Source: Dipetalonema caudispina
Taxonomy: Eukaryota > Nematoda > Chromadorea > Rhabditida > Onchocercidae
Assembly: GCA_013365325.1 (NCBI GenBank)
Contig: JABVXV010000131.1
Location: 1 to 64,000 of the forward strand
Direction of reading: 5' to 3'
Length of the DNA stretch: 64,000 nt
Shown: positions 36,872 through 50,532 of the stretch, piece after piece
Layout of the letters: every line of letters begins with the position of its first letter
Numbering within the stretch: position 1 is the stretch's first letter
Program-made: the position numbers and the translations under genes
The notes under the pieces: model-generated
Told to the model about the DNA's origin: nothing
The model's input: the letters and a program-made list of their open reading frames with translations, nothing else
Databases searched by the model: none

Positions 36872-39800
36872 TTATATTTTGGTTTCGTTATTTTTTATAA
36901 TCTCAATGATAGGTTTATATATTTCATCAGCTGCATGAATCCCCCATATAAAATCGAAATGATTGAAATTTTGCAATTCGTTGTTTTGTATCAAATATTT
37001 ACTTGGTATCTTGGCAATTAAACCATCCTGAAAAATAATCAGCCAAAGTTTGAAAAATTCTACAATGATACTAATTAAATATAAACATATGGGTATTAAT
37101 TGGAGGATACAATGCAATACGTGAATTTTTGATGGTTAACAGGAGGTCAAAGGTTGCTTACCTGAATATCACGTTTATCAGCTAGCCAATCTTGCTCACT
37201 CCAGTACAAATAAACAGGTGCATTGGTCAATGATAAATTATAAAGAGGTGGCGTACTCTGCAGAATTTTGAATCATTTTATAAATTTAAAAAAAAAAAAA
37301 GACTGGAACTCTTAGTAATTAAACTATCAAATAATCAGAAATTGTAGCAATTGTAATTAAATAATTGCAATAAATATTAATGAAAAGAAAATGTTTTATC
37401 GGAAAGCAAAGAAATTTTGCTATTGAAAAGTTTTTAGAAATTTGTAGGAAATATTTTTGAAATTTCAAGAAAATGTCGTTCTCAAGAGTTAAGAAAAATG
37501 TGTTTTTAGAAAAAAAAAACCCTTTTGAAATTTTAGGCATAAAAGTGCAAGGAAAAAAAAAGCTGAACTGCAAAATTTTTTTTTGAAATAAATCAATAGA
37601 AAAATGAAGGAAATTTTTTTTTTTCCAATGAAATTTTTTTATAAACAAACCATGTTGTAATGTTTCAGATTTTTATTTTTCGAACCGTAATCATACATTT
37701 GTATCTTATGACTGTTTACCATTTGCGCCCAATGAAGAACATTTGCCATGGAAGTACCAGCCGGTAGATGACTCATATATACCGGAATTCGGCTCTGCAG
37801 TTAGAAAAGAAATAAATTAAAAATTCCAATAAACTAAAAAGGAAATAATATAAATAGATGAACATAATTGTCAACAAAAAACAAAGCAAAAAAAAGGAAA
37901 GAGAGAAAGGAAAAATTAATATTAAAGTACAATTATTTAATTATTGAATATTAATATTAATTAAATATATTTTGAAAAATATATGTTTAAGTTACCACGT
38001 TCATTTGAATAGTAGCAGGTCCAGTCATTTGAAACATCAAATGTTCACAATGCTCAACAATACTTCTTAATGAACAAGTTGATTTGCTGATCTGTTGAAA
38101 AATTGATTTATTGGGCATAAATTTGCCGGTAATTTTAACCAACATCTGCAAATGGTAATACTTTTTGTAAGCTTTCATTTTTCGAGTGTTTTCATAAAAT
38201 TTGTATGAATCAAAATTATTATTAAAGCAAACAAGTTTTGATAATCAGCACTTGTTGTTAAATTATAATTGATGCTTATTCTAACTTTGAATTAATCAAA
38301 TTATATTAATAAATTCTGCCAGAATGATATATTCATAAGAAGGGAGGATTTGGATGAATATATCAGAATTTTCAAACTTAGAGTTTGAAAAAACGAAATT
38401 TCAGCTGGAACAATAAAGAGTAAATAAATTGTAAACCAAACCTGCAAGATGGTTAATGAAAGTAATATGCAATTGCTGCTCAGCAAACAATAAGCTAATG
38501 CCGAATTAATTTGGAAATTGAAATTCTCTCAATCATAAAACGAAACTAAATTGTTTAATGAAATTGTAATTCAACTATTTTTCAACTTTTCGAAATTACT
38601 AATGTTAAATTAAATTGTTCGATTTCATCCGTTATTTCTCAATTTTTCGAAATAATTAAGGATAAAATAAAATACGGTAAACATTAGAAAAAATTTACTT
38701 TAAGTGCTTGTAGAAAATTTTTCGCAGCAGTCTTTATTAAACCTTTGATATGAGCTAATGTGCCAATTGGTCCCAGAGCAAAAAATTTACGAATCTGAAA
38801 ATTCCTTCTAATAAAGTAATAAATGTACGCAGGGTCCAGTTAAAAATTGAGAGTTTATTTATTTCAATTCTTGATTTTTTTCAAATATTAGAGGCTGAAT
38901 TAAAGCGGATGATAAATTTTCTAAAAAAAAAAAACTTAGCTTGTTTTGGTTAGATTCTTACTTTTTGGGCAAAAAGTTGATCGATTGAAAGTTTTGCAAA
39001 CATTGTTAATGTACCTTCGGAATATCCGACATAATATAAAGAACGCTGGCGAGTTTTGTTAAGCACATAATTAATCATCGAATCCAAATCGTATTTTATA
39101 AATTCATCAAATCTAAATGATAATATTATTAAATAATTGCCAGAAAAATTCTAAAATTCCTTTTCTTTTTCATTTATATTATTTTTATGTACGAATAAAC
39201 TAAGCAGAAAACTAAAATAACATTAAAGTTTTCAGTAAACAGAAAATAGTATTAAAATAAACTGACGTAAATTTCCAGTATTTTAAATCACTCTCTGTAT
39301 AGTTGACGTGTTTGGTGGAGTACGTGTTACCACGAACATTACCCATCCATACATCAAATCCCGCATCAGCAAATATAAATGCTAAACATGAAAAATTGTA
39401 ATTTAAACAAATGAATTTAAATTCAACGAGTTCAAATTAACTGAAATTGCAATCGAAGGCATTTTTTACAAGAAAAAAAAAGGCTTGAAATATTAAGAAT
39501 TAAAAAAAAAAGAAATATTTGTTTAACATTTTCCAACTATATGTTTACCAACCAGCAGATTGATTTGGTAAATTAGTCACCCAAACAGCACTTGAACCGA
39601 TGAAACCATGCTGAAGGAATACTACAGATTTCGAATCATTTCCAGAATGATTCACTGAAACAAATAATCATTCATCATTGATGGAAATGAAATTTTGCAA
39701 GAGATCTATTATGCTTATCTATGGTATCTGACACAGTATGGTATAGTACAGTATGAACAACTATAAATGTTACACCAAAACATACTGTACAGCAATAATA

Positions 39801-40502
39801 CCATGTATATTATATATCACTTAATGGTGTTTCTTTTTTCTTTCCATTCATCACGCATCATTGATATAGCATTATCGCTGAATATTACTGAATACAGTAA
39901 TGTTTAAAATTTCTAACAATCTCGAATTACCTCCCTTTCCACTTGGAATACGGTGTAACTCGAGTATATAACCATCGTCTGTTGTTACAGTATGTATTTC
40001 AGATGGATATCCATGGTAAGTGATAATTTCATGCTGAAAGCAAAAAAGAATATTATGGTAGTAATTTGTATAATAGTTGTAGTTTGTCGAAATTTTTGAT
40101 AGTTGTTCTGAAAGAAAAAATTAGACTCAAACGTTAACAATATAAAATAAATGAATTTAATTTCTCTTAAATGAATTTTAGTAGGAAACAAAACATAAAA
40201 TAACGAAATAGTGGCAATTAGGAAATCTTGACAAAATCCAAAATATTACTCATTTTATTTTTTGCTGTACAATCAAAGCGAATGTACATGCATATATATC
40301 CAGTATGTACTGTTTTCAGTTATAAATAAATTTCGAAATTAATTTCAATTGACAAAATTTTCGTCCTTTTCAAACTTACAGTTGTCATCGTAGCTTCTGG
40401 AAGTGATACAATGGAAATTTCATTTGTTATCTGATATAATTTAGTATAAATAAGAAATTTGAAAATAATGGTGATAAACATAATCGACCACTCTGATAAC
40501 AA
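36872..40502 (-). CDS. Secreted acid-type lipase (alpha/beta hydrolase), copy 1
   Basis: Ten exons: 40380-40502, 39931-40033, 39553-39654, 39267-39381, 38962-39112, 38699-38794, 37996-38145, 37651-37794, 37162-37257, 36872-37027; 411 residues. This is the gastric/lysosomal acid lipase family, which hydrolyses triglycerides or cholesteryl esters in lysosomes, gut or extracellularly. Landmarks: a hydrophobic N-terminus ([14 protein letters not shown]), the N-terminal lid module ([20 protein letters not shown]), the oxyanion segment [31 protein letters not shown], the nucleophile elbow YYVGYSEGT (Ser179), the acid in [12 protein letters not shown] (Asp351) and [10 protein letters not shown] (His383). 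The triad appears intact. The next gene upstream on the same strand is its paralogue with matching exon structure. Confidence 0.93.
39721..39804. repeat. Imperfect inverted repeat in lipase 1 intron
   Basis: ATGGTAT ... GTACAGTATG (39721-39755) is followed about 25 bases later by CATACTGTACAGCAATAATACCAT (39781-39804), which can fold back on it. It is too short and degenerate to assign to a transposon family. Confidence 0.45.
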
Positions 40503-42103
40503 TAGTTATCAGTGTTGCTTGCAAATATCCAATGCTATATTTTTCATCGTTGTAAACAGCTGTTTAATAATGATTTATAACCATCTAACATTTAACTAAT
40601 TACTATTAATTAATATTTACTATTTGTTCAAATATATTTATTCCATTCACTTACTACTATTACTTATCTTTATGATAACCAAACAAAGTTTAGTAATAAT
40701 GTTAGTTAAAATTTTATTGAGAAAAAGATGGAAAAAGGAAACAAATTGTGTGATAACGCCGAAAGTACTGAAAGAATATGGATTTGGAGGAGAGAAAAAG
40801 AAGATGAACAATTAAAATTGAAGTGAAATTCATTCCTCTCGAGAATGATTTATTCGAAAGTGTGGGGGAGGATACAGTTATGTGATACATTTGTATCTTT
40901 TGTACATGTGATGTATGCGTATAGGTGTATGCATTTATTTATCTGTGTGTGTATGTTGTACGCATATGCGTCGTTCACGTGTACGCATACGTATGTACGT
41001 ATGTGTATATGTGTGTATGTTGTGCATATGTATGTCACATATGTATGCATGTGTTACGTATGTGTTTACGCATATGCGGAGAAGACTTAATTACACGAAA
41101 TGAAATTAGTTGACAAAAAATTATATCAAAAGATGCTAATTTTTTTGTTCTAATAAACATAACGTACATGTATGTTTATATGATAATTTAAATAACAATA
41201 CGATTGTATCATGGTATTTTTAAACGACAAATTTTGACCTTTATATATGTTTACATTGCACATATTAGCTTATGTATGCATCGATCTTTAATTACGAATA
41301 CAAATAGTATACGGTACAATCTTCAATTTCGACCTTCTATACAAATTTCCACCCCCTAAAGTTTATTAAAAATTTCTCTCAATACGAATTTAGCCAAAGT
41401 GCAGGAAATTTAATTCCTTTATTAAAACATATTTATTCTCAAATTTTCATCATACTATACCAAATAATCAATTACTGGCTTGTTGCTAAAAATGTAAAAG
41501 TTACATTATCATTTTTAATAATCTGATCACTGATAATATAATAAATTAAGCGTCAAATTGGGTGGGTTGACGTGAACAATTCAATTTTTCGAAAAATCTT
41601 TGGGTAATTTCGTCTAGTTCATTTGATTATTCGATTTGGTTTAAATTTTATCAGCAATAAAAAGTTTAAAATTTTTTCGAAATATTGAAATGTTCTTTTA
41701 TTATGTTTTACTATGATTCAAATATGGCATCTTTCTGTGTTTTATTTCTTGTTTTTTTTTAAAGCTGTAGCAAATTTATCTGTTGACGACAACGGTGAAT
41801 ATATAAAAATGAGTACGTTGATTTAAATTAGATACAAAAAAACCGCGAAAAAAAAGCAAAACATAATTTTAAAACTATAAACAAAGAAAAAAAATTAATT
41901 TTATTTATTTAAACTACAATATAACACGGGTTTGAAGAATTGAAGAATGTAATTTGAATTACGAAAATAAATTTACAAAATTTAATCCTATCGTTATTAT
42001 TTATTAATCACTTCGAATAATCAATTAATGTGTGGCGATATTTTATGCAATTTATTTCTCGATTGAAAGTTAAATTTGATGAAGTTTTATAGTTATAAAA
42101 TTA
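40503..42103. other. Intergenic between the lipase copies
   Basis: Promoter side of lipase copy 1 and 3' side of copy 2. It holds an alternating purine-pyrimidine tract (about 40905-41078). Open frames across that tract exist in four frames because it is simple sequence, not because of coding. Confidence 0.55.
40905..41078. repeat. Degenerate TGTATG/ACGCATA alternating purine-pyrimidine tract
   Basis: About 170 bases of nearly continuous purine-pyrimidine alternation built from GTGT, GTATGT, ACGCATATGCG and CATATGTATG blocks, with locally raised CpG content compared with surrounding DNA. Confidence 0.75.
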
Positions 42104-45100
42104 CTAAATTCTTTTGCGCCTTTCCCTATTAATAATAGATATAATTGGATGGTAAATTTCAGCAGGCGCTCTTAAACCCCACATGAAATCCAAATGATTG
42201 TAATCTTTGAAAACTTTTGTTCCTTTGATCGAACTATTCGGTAAAACTGATAGCAATGATTTCTGAAAGCAATAAAAAAAAAAGTAATCACAATAATAAT
42301 AATTTTTATTTATTGTTTTTATTTTTTTTTTTTTTAAATAAGCATTTTATTCTTTGAAATAATTTAATCACTATTTAAGTTAACATTTTTATTTATTCAA
42401 GAAAAAAAAAATTTTGATAATTGAATAGCTAACTCTAATATCTGTAGCAGTTGCTAGCCAATCACTCATACTCCAATACAAATAAATTGGAACATTTATC
42501 GAACTTATATCATAAATTGGTGGTGAATCCTGGAAAAAAAAAGTGGAATTAGGAATAATTTAACAAAAAAAAAAAAAAAAACTATTATAATTTTTAAACA
42601 AAATTTTATTAAATTGTTCAATTGCAAAATTAAATTTCATTTAATTTAAAATTTTACATTTTAATTTCTTTCCTAATTTATTAAATCATCAGTTTTTTTT
42701 TTTGAAAAAAAGAAAATAAAAATATTACATGTCCATAATGCATTTGATTTTTCTCCACTGATTCATAATCATAAGCTTGCATTTTTCCACTATTAACCAT
42801 TTGTACCCAATGAATCATATTCATTACCGATGTACCACCTTCTCCACCAATATACACCAATAAACGACTCTAAAAATTCTTTATACAAACTAATTAATAA
42901 TTTCTATTTTGTATGAAAATCATATGTAAAATAATCAAAAAAAAAAAAAATAAAAGGGAGTATTTTTGAAATTTAAAATCACAATAACCTTATTGAATTG
43001 ATTACTCTCGGGACCAGCTAATTGAAAAAGAATATTGCTGCATAATGGAGCAAAAATGTGATTTTTACAAATGAATATACCAATCATTTTTGCAAATTTA
43101 GTATTAAGTGTAAAATATTTAGTACCAAAGAATCGTTGCATTAACTGAAATGAAAAATTAATTTCAGATTTTAATAAGCAAACATTTTCTTTTTTCAATC
43201 AACAATTATAGGGCAAGAAATGAATTGATGAGCATTTCGTTTTTTGGTACCAATTCATTCGAACCAAACGATTTTTTTTTTTTATTTATCACTGAAATAT
43301 TTATGTGATATCATATCATATCTTATAACTACTACCTTAGTAGTGGGAAAAAGTTTGGTAGCAAATAATCGGAACAATCCTTTTACATTGGCAACAGTTC
43401 CAACAGGTCCTAATGCAAAGAATTTTCGAATCTGAAAATTTTACTATCGAAATAATGTTTTTGGCATTCTTCAAATTAGCTTAATTTCTCATCAATTTAT
43501 TTATTTGACTAAAAAATTGCTGAATAAACTTTATTTAAGAAAAAAAAAAGATGGTCATTATTTACATCATTACTTTTAGTTATTTTTTCAAATTTGTATT
43601 GGTGCATAATTTTGAAAAATATTATACGTAACAATTTTTTTTTCAATCATTTTTGATTTTATCGGTAAATTCATTTCATTTCTTATAGCAAATTCATCGT
43701 GAAGCTATGATTATTTTTAATTCAAAATTTGAACTAACAAATTTTAAAAACAAAAAACAAAACCTTTGATGCAAATTTTGGATCTTGTGAAAGTTTCGCA
43801 AACATAATTAATGTACCCTGTGAAAATCCAACATAATATAGGCTACTTTGCTTAGTTTCATTTAGTACCACATCAAACGTTGCATCCAAATCAAATTTTG
43901 CCATTTGATCCCAACTAATAGTTTAACAATTATTAGCATTGCTGAATATTGAAATTTTTGGTTTATTTTTTTTTTTTATACAACATTTTATACTTATGAA
44001 GCTTTAAATTACGCTTTTCTTTTTTTTTGATTATGAAAATTTGTATTAAATACCTGAATTTCCAAAATAATTCATTGCTTACAGAATAATTTACATGATT
44101 TACTGAATATATATTTCCACGTGAGTTACCAAGCCATACATCAAATCCAGCATCAGCTAAGATGAATGCTAAAATTAAAATTCAATTTGAAAACAATCAA
44201 GAATAATTGAAACAAGAATATTTATCTGCTAACTTCTATTTATGGAATATGATTGATATGATAATGACTGATAAGCTTATCAAATATTGTTTAATTTCCT
44301 ATTATCAAAATGTTTCATTGCATTATATTGCACTAATTGCTCTTTCTTTACCGATTAATTTACATCATTTATGCATCATTTGTTGCTATTTCATATACTG
44401 TCAATTTTCTACGAACAAATACTATGCTTAAATATATTTTATTGTAATTATTGTCGTCTTTTTTTTTTTGTTGGAACAAAAATTTTGTTAAGCAAATATA
44501 CCAAATGATTCATTTGGAAGATTTTCCACCCAATCAGCACTTGAACCAAGTAAGCCATGTTGTAAGAAAATTACTGGACGATATTTTCGATTAGCAAAAC
44601 GACCTGAAAATTTTTCCATCAGATTTATAGTTATTTTTATAAAAAAATAATATTTATTCAACTAATTCTTTTGCACCAAAATGAAAATATGTGGATGCTT
44701 ACTCAAAATGAATTAAAAGTAGCTGATAAAAAAAAAAAAGAAATTAGCAATAAATTGAAATGTATATTTAAATGATTGGTGATTTGATCATTTTATTGTG
44801 TGATTGATCGATGGAATATATTTCAGGATATGCACTTATCATAATTGAATGATCAAATTGATTTCCAGTAATCAATTTCATTTCCAGTAAACTAGTTCAT
44901 TTTCAGTAACATAATGAAAGTTTTTTTTTTTTATTATATTATACAAATAAGATATTATGAAAAAAGATTTTAAATGAAAGCTAACCTTTTTTATCAAACG
45001 GAATCCGATGAATGTCTAAAATATAACCATCAGCGGTGTATGCATGAAATACTTGTACTGGATAACCATGATAAAGTATTATTTGAACCTAAAAAAAGAA

Positions 45101-45619
45101 AAAAAAAATTATAATAATTCAATTCTTTTTTTTTTCATATCATTGAATTTGAAAATCTACTTTTATGCAAATTTTAATCCGAATAAAATTGGTATAATTT
45201 AAACTGTTCAGAAAAATTACAGATAAATAGATGTATGGAACAATTTTGACAATCATATAATATTAATAGAATTACTATCTGAATGATATCATCCTCTACA
45301 TTATTAATTATACAGATACTTCTATGATATTTGAATTTACAATATTTACAAAATAAGATAAGACTTAAATGCAAAATATTTCATAAATTGAGACAAAAAG
45401 AAAAGTAACGCTTAAATTAAATTTAATATCAATTAAATAATTTAAAAAATTAATTTAATTTTCCAAAAAAAAAAAAACAAAATAATAATAAAACAATAAA
45501 AAGCATACCGCTGTCATTTTTGCTTCTGGTGGTATATTCGAACAATAATAAGATGGTATGATAATGAGAAAAATGATAAAAATAATGTTAATCATATTGA
45601 TAATGCATAAATTTATCAT
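42104..45619 (-). CDS. Secreted acid-type lipase (alpha/beta hydrolase), copy 2
   Basis: Ten exons: 45509-45619, 44986-45088, 44502-44603, 44054-44168, 43764-43914, 43336-43431, 42989-43144, 42729-42869, 42434-42529, 42104-42262; 409 residues. A strongly hydrophobic N-terminus ([15 protein letters not shown]) suggests a signal peptide. It has the same domain order as copy 1: [51 protein letters not shown], elbow YYVGFSQGT (Ser175), [11 protein letters not shown] (Asp348) and YNHLDFMWG (His380). Exons 2-6 and 9 have exactly the same lengths as in copy 1 (103, 102, 115, 151, 96 and 96 bases) and all phases agree, so the pair arose by tandem duplication. An in-frame stop precedes the chosen ATG. 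Confidence 0.93.
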
Positions 45620-48149
45620 TATTCACTGATAATTAATGTAAATTTATTATTCCGTTTCTTTTTTTTTGTTTTTTTCTTTTATAGCCTATAAAAAAGTTGA
45701 AAAAATTAATTTTAAAGAATACATAATTTGTATTATTAAAGTTCAATTTATTTTAATAAAGAAAAAATAACAAATAAATCCGGAAAAGGGCTGCTACATT
45801 TCATTGTTAAACTAAATAACAACTGTTAATTAATCAATATTTTTCAATAGCAAAAAAGAAAAAAAAAAAAAAATAAAATGTTTCCTAGTGTAAACTTTTT
45901 TTTTCGTTAAAATTTCTTCACTATTTACATTACCATTTGATAGTATCCAAATGATTTTCAGCTATCAGATGGGATAATGGAAAATAGATGGTGTTGTAAT
46001 AAACGTAGAATTGGTAGTTGTTATCAGTTGTTAATTATAGCAAAGTAAAATAGATAGTGTTGTAATTTTTTAAATTTCATTTGTAATAGAAAATTATTTA
46101 TGATAAAAGATTTAAATTAACCATCTTATTAATGTAATCTAATAATTTTAGCTTTATTTGTTTGCATTTATTCGTTTAGATAGATAATGGCAAAATAAAA
46201 TATTCCTATCAAATATTTTAGAGTATATAAAAATATAAAATGTGATTTAAAACTTTAAACAACAATAATTTTTTTGAAGAAATAGAAAATTAAAATGGAA
46301 TATAATTTAAAACTGTGCATAATAAAATCAGTTGTTTTTTTGTTTTATGAAATATTTGATATTACTTTTTTATAAAAAGTATAGAAAAAAAGATAGTTAT
46401 AAATAATCAATAAATTTAAATGTTAAAGAAAATGTTAATGGAAAATGCAATGTTAAAAAATATTCGTATCAGTTTGTTTATTTCTTGCATATACGAAAAA
46501 ACTTTGCCCAATTAAATTTGTTGAGGAAAAATAAAACAAAATTTTACTAATGAATGATTGCAAATAGGAATAAAAACGTATAGATATTTCTGTTTGTTTT
46601 ATCAAGTTATAAATTAAATAATTTAATTATTAGGACAGTTTCAATTATCATTCATGGAATCTTTGTGTTGAAATTAATCTGAACATTGTTTGTAAAATCT
46701 GAATTCTTATGATTTACAATGCAAGTGTGCTAGAAATTTTCACATAATGTTGGAATATAACAATATCAATTTAAAAAAATTTTAAAAACTCGTTATTAAT
46801 TCAATTGTGGTACATTTATTAATGAAAATGGTTGTGTTAAGATGTAATTTCGAATAATCTGAATTGATTAAATATGATTTACAAAAGGTTACAGTACAAT
46901 TCAATTCCAATTACCTATAGTATAATCTAACAAAATGGATTCAAATAAATACATTTAACATCTAATTGCGTTTATAAAAGAATTCAATATCTGACCCAGT
47001 AAAAAATTAATGCGTACATAATATATGTATTATAAATATATCATTCCATTGATAAACAATGAATGATAATAAATTGGTCATAATTTTAGCACAATAATTT
47101 ATGATATCACTTTTAAAAAGTTTACGACAACAACAATTATACTATCATATAAAATTCTTTCTTTCTGCTCAGCGATATTGATAAGAAAGCTAAAGTGAGT
47201 AATATTATTTGTTATCAGTAAATTATGCAGTACCACTTCCTTAATTTTTTTTTAAAAAATTTCACAATTCTTTGCTTGCCATATTTATAATTTTGAAATT
47301 ATTTTATTATCGCTTCAATAACAATAATAAGAATGAGTCAATTTCAATTCCATATGCTATGAATCATTAATAATTATCATAGCATTTAAATATGAAAGCA
47401 TTCTAGTGCAAAATTAAAAATTATTTAAATTATAACACTAAATGTATGTTAACTTTTTACTTAATTAAATATAAATTCCATTATTAAAGTTTAAGAAAAA
47501 CTTCAAATAGTTTTTATCAAATTTGAAAATTTTTCAGCATTATTATTATTTTGCTCAGAAATGAAAAAAGAAGAAGAAAAAGAAATCGATGATCATAAAT
47601 GAAAATAATTAATGAGATAGAATAAATGAAACAGACGATAAATTTGCAATTTACGGAATTTTCTTTTTCATTTTTACATACTGAAATTTCAAATCCTCAT
47701 AATGTATTACATCTTCCTCATATAATTTTGATTAAAGTTTTCATTGATGATCTTTTCAATCAATAACACTTACATTATTATTCTTCTTTAATTTTCTTTA
47801 ACACTTTCGTTGATTATCTCCTACGAATAATTGATATTTATTTTAGTAATCGATGATTTACGTTAGTGATTTTTGATTAATGCTTAATGGATATCCAATC
47901 TTCTTAATAATCAATAACATTTGCATTGATGATTTCTTTTTAATTGCTAATATTTGCATTAATTCTATTCTTATGATGATTCATTTATCAGTAATTTCAA
48001 TTTTACGACAAAAATGAAAAAATATCTTGCTGAACTCTTCAATACAATACTGATAATTTCATGTTGATCCTGATAATTTCTACGACAAAGAAATAGGAAA
48101 GCATATCTTCCTGAACTTGCTGATCATTTATCATCATCTCTTACATATG

Positions 48150-48153
48150 AACA

Positions 48154-48209
<56 letters not shown>

Positions 48210-48233
48210 CACTTGTACACACATACACACACC
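48150..48233. repeat. (CA)n(TA)n microsatellite
   Basis: About 20 CA units, then about 8 TA units, then further CA-rich sequence. The 105-codon open frame through it (48117-48434) is His/Thr simple sequence and is not a gene. Confidence 0.92.
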
Positions 48234-49290
48234 TCCGAACACCTACAAATTTTTTTTTCTTTCTTTTTAATTATTAGTTTACTTTTTTTTTTCTTCATTG
48301 AACATATTATAATTAAAGTAAATCAAAGTTGCTGTTTTTTTTTTTTTTGCCAATTTTTGCTTCATTTTTTAATTCAACAAGGAAAAAAAAAAGAAAAGAA
48401 TTTGTTTTTTTTTTTATTCAAATTATTATCTTAGTTACAATTTTCAATACAATTTGCAATTTGCAATTATTTGACAATTTATAGATTATTTTACATTTAT
48501 CATTTATGTTTAAATGATTTGCATTCATATTTTCGTAATTTTTTCACTTATTGACTGTTAAATAAATTTATTGCAATAATACTATTAATAATTCTAAAAT
48601 GCTTTTGTATTATTTGTCAGCATTTCCTTTTTTTTTTTTTTAATGTTAAAATATAGTTTGAAAAAATTTACTTAAAGATAAACAGTACAGAAATTTTACA
48701 GTAATTACATAACAAGTTATTTGAAAATACTTATTTAGTTATTTATTTACCTATTTGCTTATAAATTCGTAATATACAGGAAGTTTTATTATTCACTGAA
48801 AAATTTAATTTATGGATATGTTGAACTGTTGCTACATTATGATTTATAATAAAAAAAAACGAAATGAAAATTTCGCACAAAATTTTTTTCTAATTTTTCC
48901 CAAAAAAAAATTTACCCTTTAAATTTACATTTCTTTTTCACTAATCTAAAACTGATATTCAAATAATCATCGAGATTATGAATAGATCTTTTATTATGTT
49001 TAATTATTCATCATATTCCATTTCTTTTTTAAAGATATATTTCCTTATCAAGTAACATTTCAAAAAAAGATGGGATATGATAAATAATTTATAAATTTTT
49101 TGGAAAAAACTTAAATTTGATAACATAAGAACTGATAACAATGGAATTTGCTAACAGTTAAATAAATATTTATTGAATTTTTAAGACAGTTTTATCTGCT
49201 GAAAACTATAATTATTTGGAGAGATGATAAAAAATGATCGAATGAATAGAAAATATAAATTATAAATGTTGGTTGATTAATTAAGAAAAT

Positions 49291-49486
49291 CCTTTTTTAT
49301 AGTTTCAAAGCTAGCTGAAAAATTTGATGTGATCGAATCGTTGTTAAAAATCTGAAGCCTTCTAAGAGGTAGTTCAGGAAATTCAAACAGCATTTGTGAT
49401 GTTATATCACAAGCTAATCTTCGTAAATTAATTGCTTCAATGCTTCGATCCGTGAATGTTGTAACATCAATATGGATCTAGTTTGC
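49291..49486 (-). CDS. Orphan terminal exon candidate, unassigned
   Basis: On the minus strand an open frame of 65 codons begins directly after CAAACTAG (an acceptor-like AG, with TAG in frame, so it can only be entered by splicing) and ends in TAA. It starts IHIDVTTFTDRSIEAINLRR and contains MLFEFPELPLRRLQIF, with a balanced amino acid composition unlike the surrounding AT-driven frames. No upstream exon that joins it could be found in the ~1 kb before the CAP-G 3' end, and no family was recognised. It may be the last exon of an undetected gene, a gene remnant, or chance. Confidence 0.28.
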
Positions 49487-50532
49487 AAGCAAAATTTAAC
49501 TATCATCAAGTAAGGAAACATCACAAACGTTTCACTTTTTAAATAAATCATTGATAGGAAACCGTTCCAGCATTTGTTATGAAATGTTAACCAAATCAAA
49601 TCATTCATCCAAACAGTTTTTTGCAATGCAAGAATAGCGAAATGTTTGTTATCACACTTATAACTCAAATATTTAATCTATTTGGTATCATTTTGTCTTG
49701 CGAAATAGAAATCTATCAAGAAAAATGATCAAAGCCTACTGTTCGAGAGTATGGAAAATGGAAAATGGTAATGTATTGATCATTTTAGATAAACAACCGA
49801 TCAGATGAATATCACGATGATAAAAGTAACTTATTAGGCAAGCTGATATTCAAGCAATTTTTCGATAAAACCAATTTATTAGAATAAAAAAAAAGAAATT
49901 CTTGAACTCTTTTAGTACAGCGTATCATTTACATAATAACGGTTGAAAAAAAAAAGAAAAACGATTTACAAGTATTAAATGGTGGTGAGCGAGTGTAGAG
50001 GAATATAAAAAAGTTTCAAAAGATTTCTCGATATGCAAAATTATGATACCTTAGATAACTCTAAATACTATCCTCCTTAAAGGCAAGTAATACGATTTTC
50101 AACATTACTTTAGAAAAAAAAAGGTTATTGAATATACGATGTTATGCTATTAAATGTATAAGATTTAAAGATTTCAAATTTATGAAAAAAATATTTATAA
50201 CAAAAATTAACACAAATGTACATACGGTTCCTTAAAAAGGATATGATAATATGCTGCAGGTTGACAAGAGAAAAGTTGATAATGAGTTTGCTAACTTCAA
50301 GAATATTATAATAGCATTCCTTTTAAATATTTATTCTTTTCACAGAAGTTTAAGAAGAAATGAAGTAGATGATCATCTGAATGGAATTTAATCAATCACA
50401 CGAAATAACCCAGTTATAAGACACGTTATGAAATGAGGCTGATAAAAGAAGCTCCATGCATACTTATTATTTTCATTAAATAACAGTTGTCAAGTGAGAG
50501 AATAGTATTTGGTGATAGATCATCCTCTAATA

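Larger units (their letters stand above)
45620..50532. other. Gene-poor AT-rich region
   Basis: Nearly 5 kb between lipase copy 2 and the end of condensin CAP-G. Apart from a CA/TA microsatellite (48150-48233) and one orphan exon candidate (49291-49486), it contains only AT-rich sequence with many homopolymer runs. No multi-exon gene could be assembled. Confidence 0.55.

Noticed and set aside
40845..41113. Four overlapping 60-80 codon frames
   Set aside because: All come from the alternating GTATGT/CATACG tract, which lacks stops in several frames on both strands.
48117..48434. 105-codon open frame
   Set aside because: Reads through a CA/TA microsatellite and T runs; simple sequence only.
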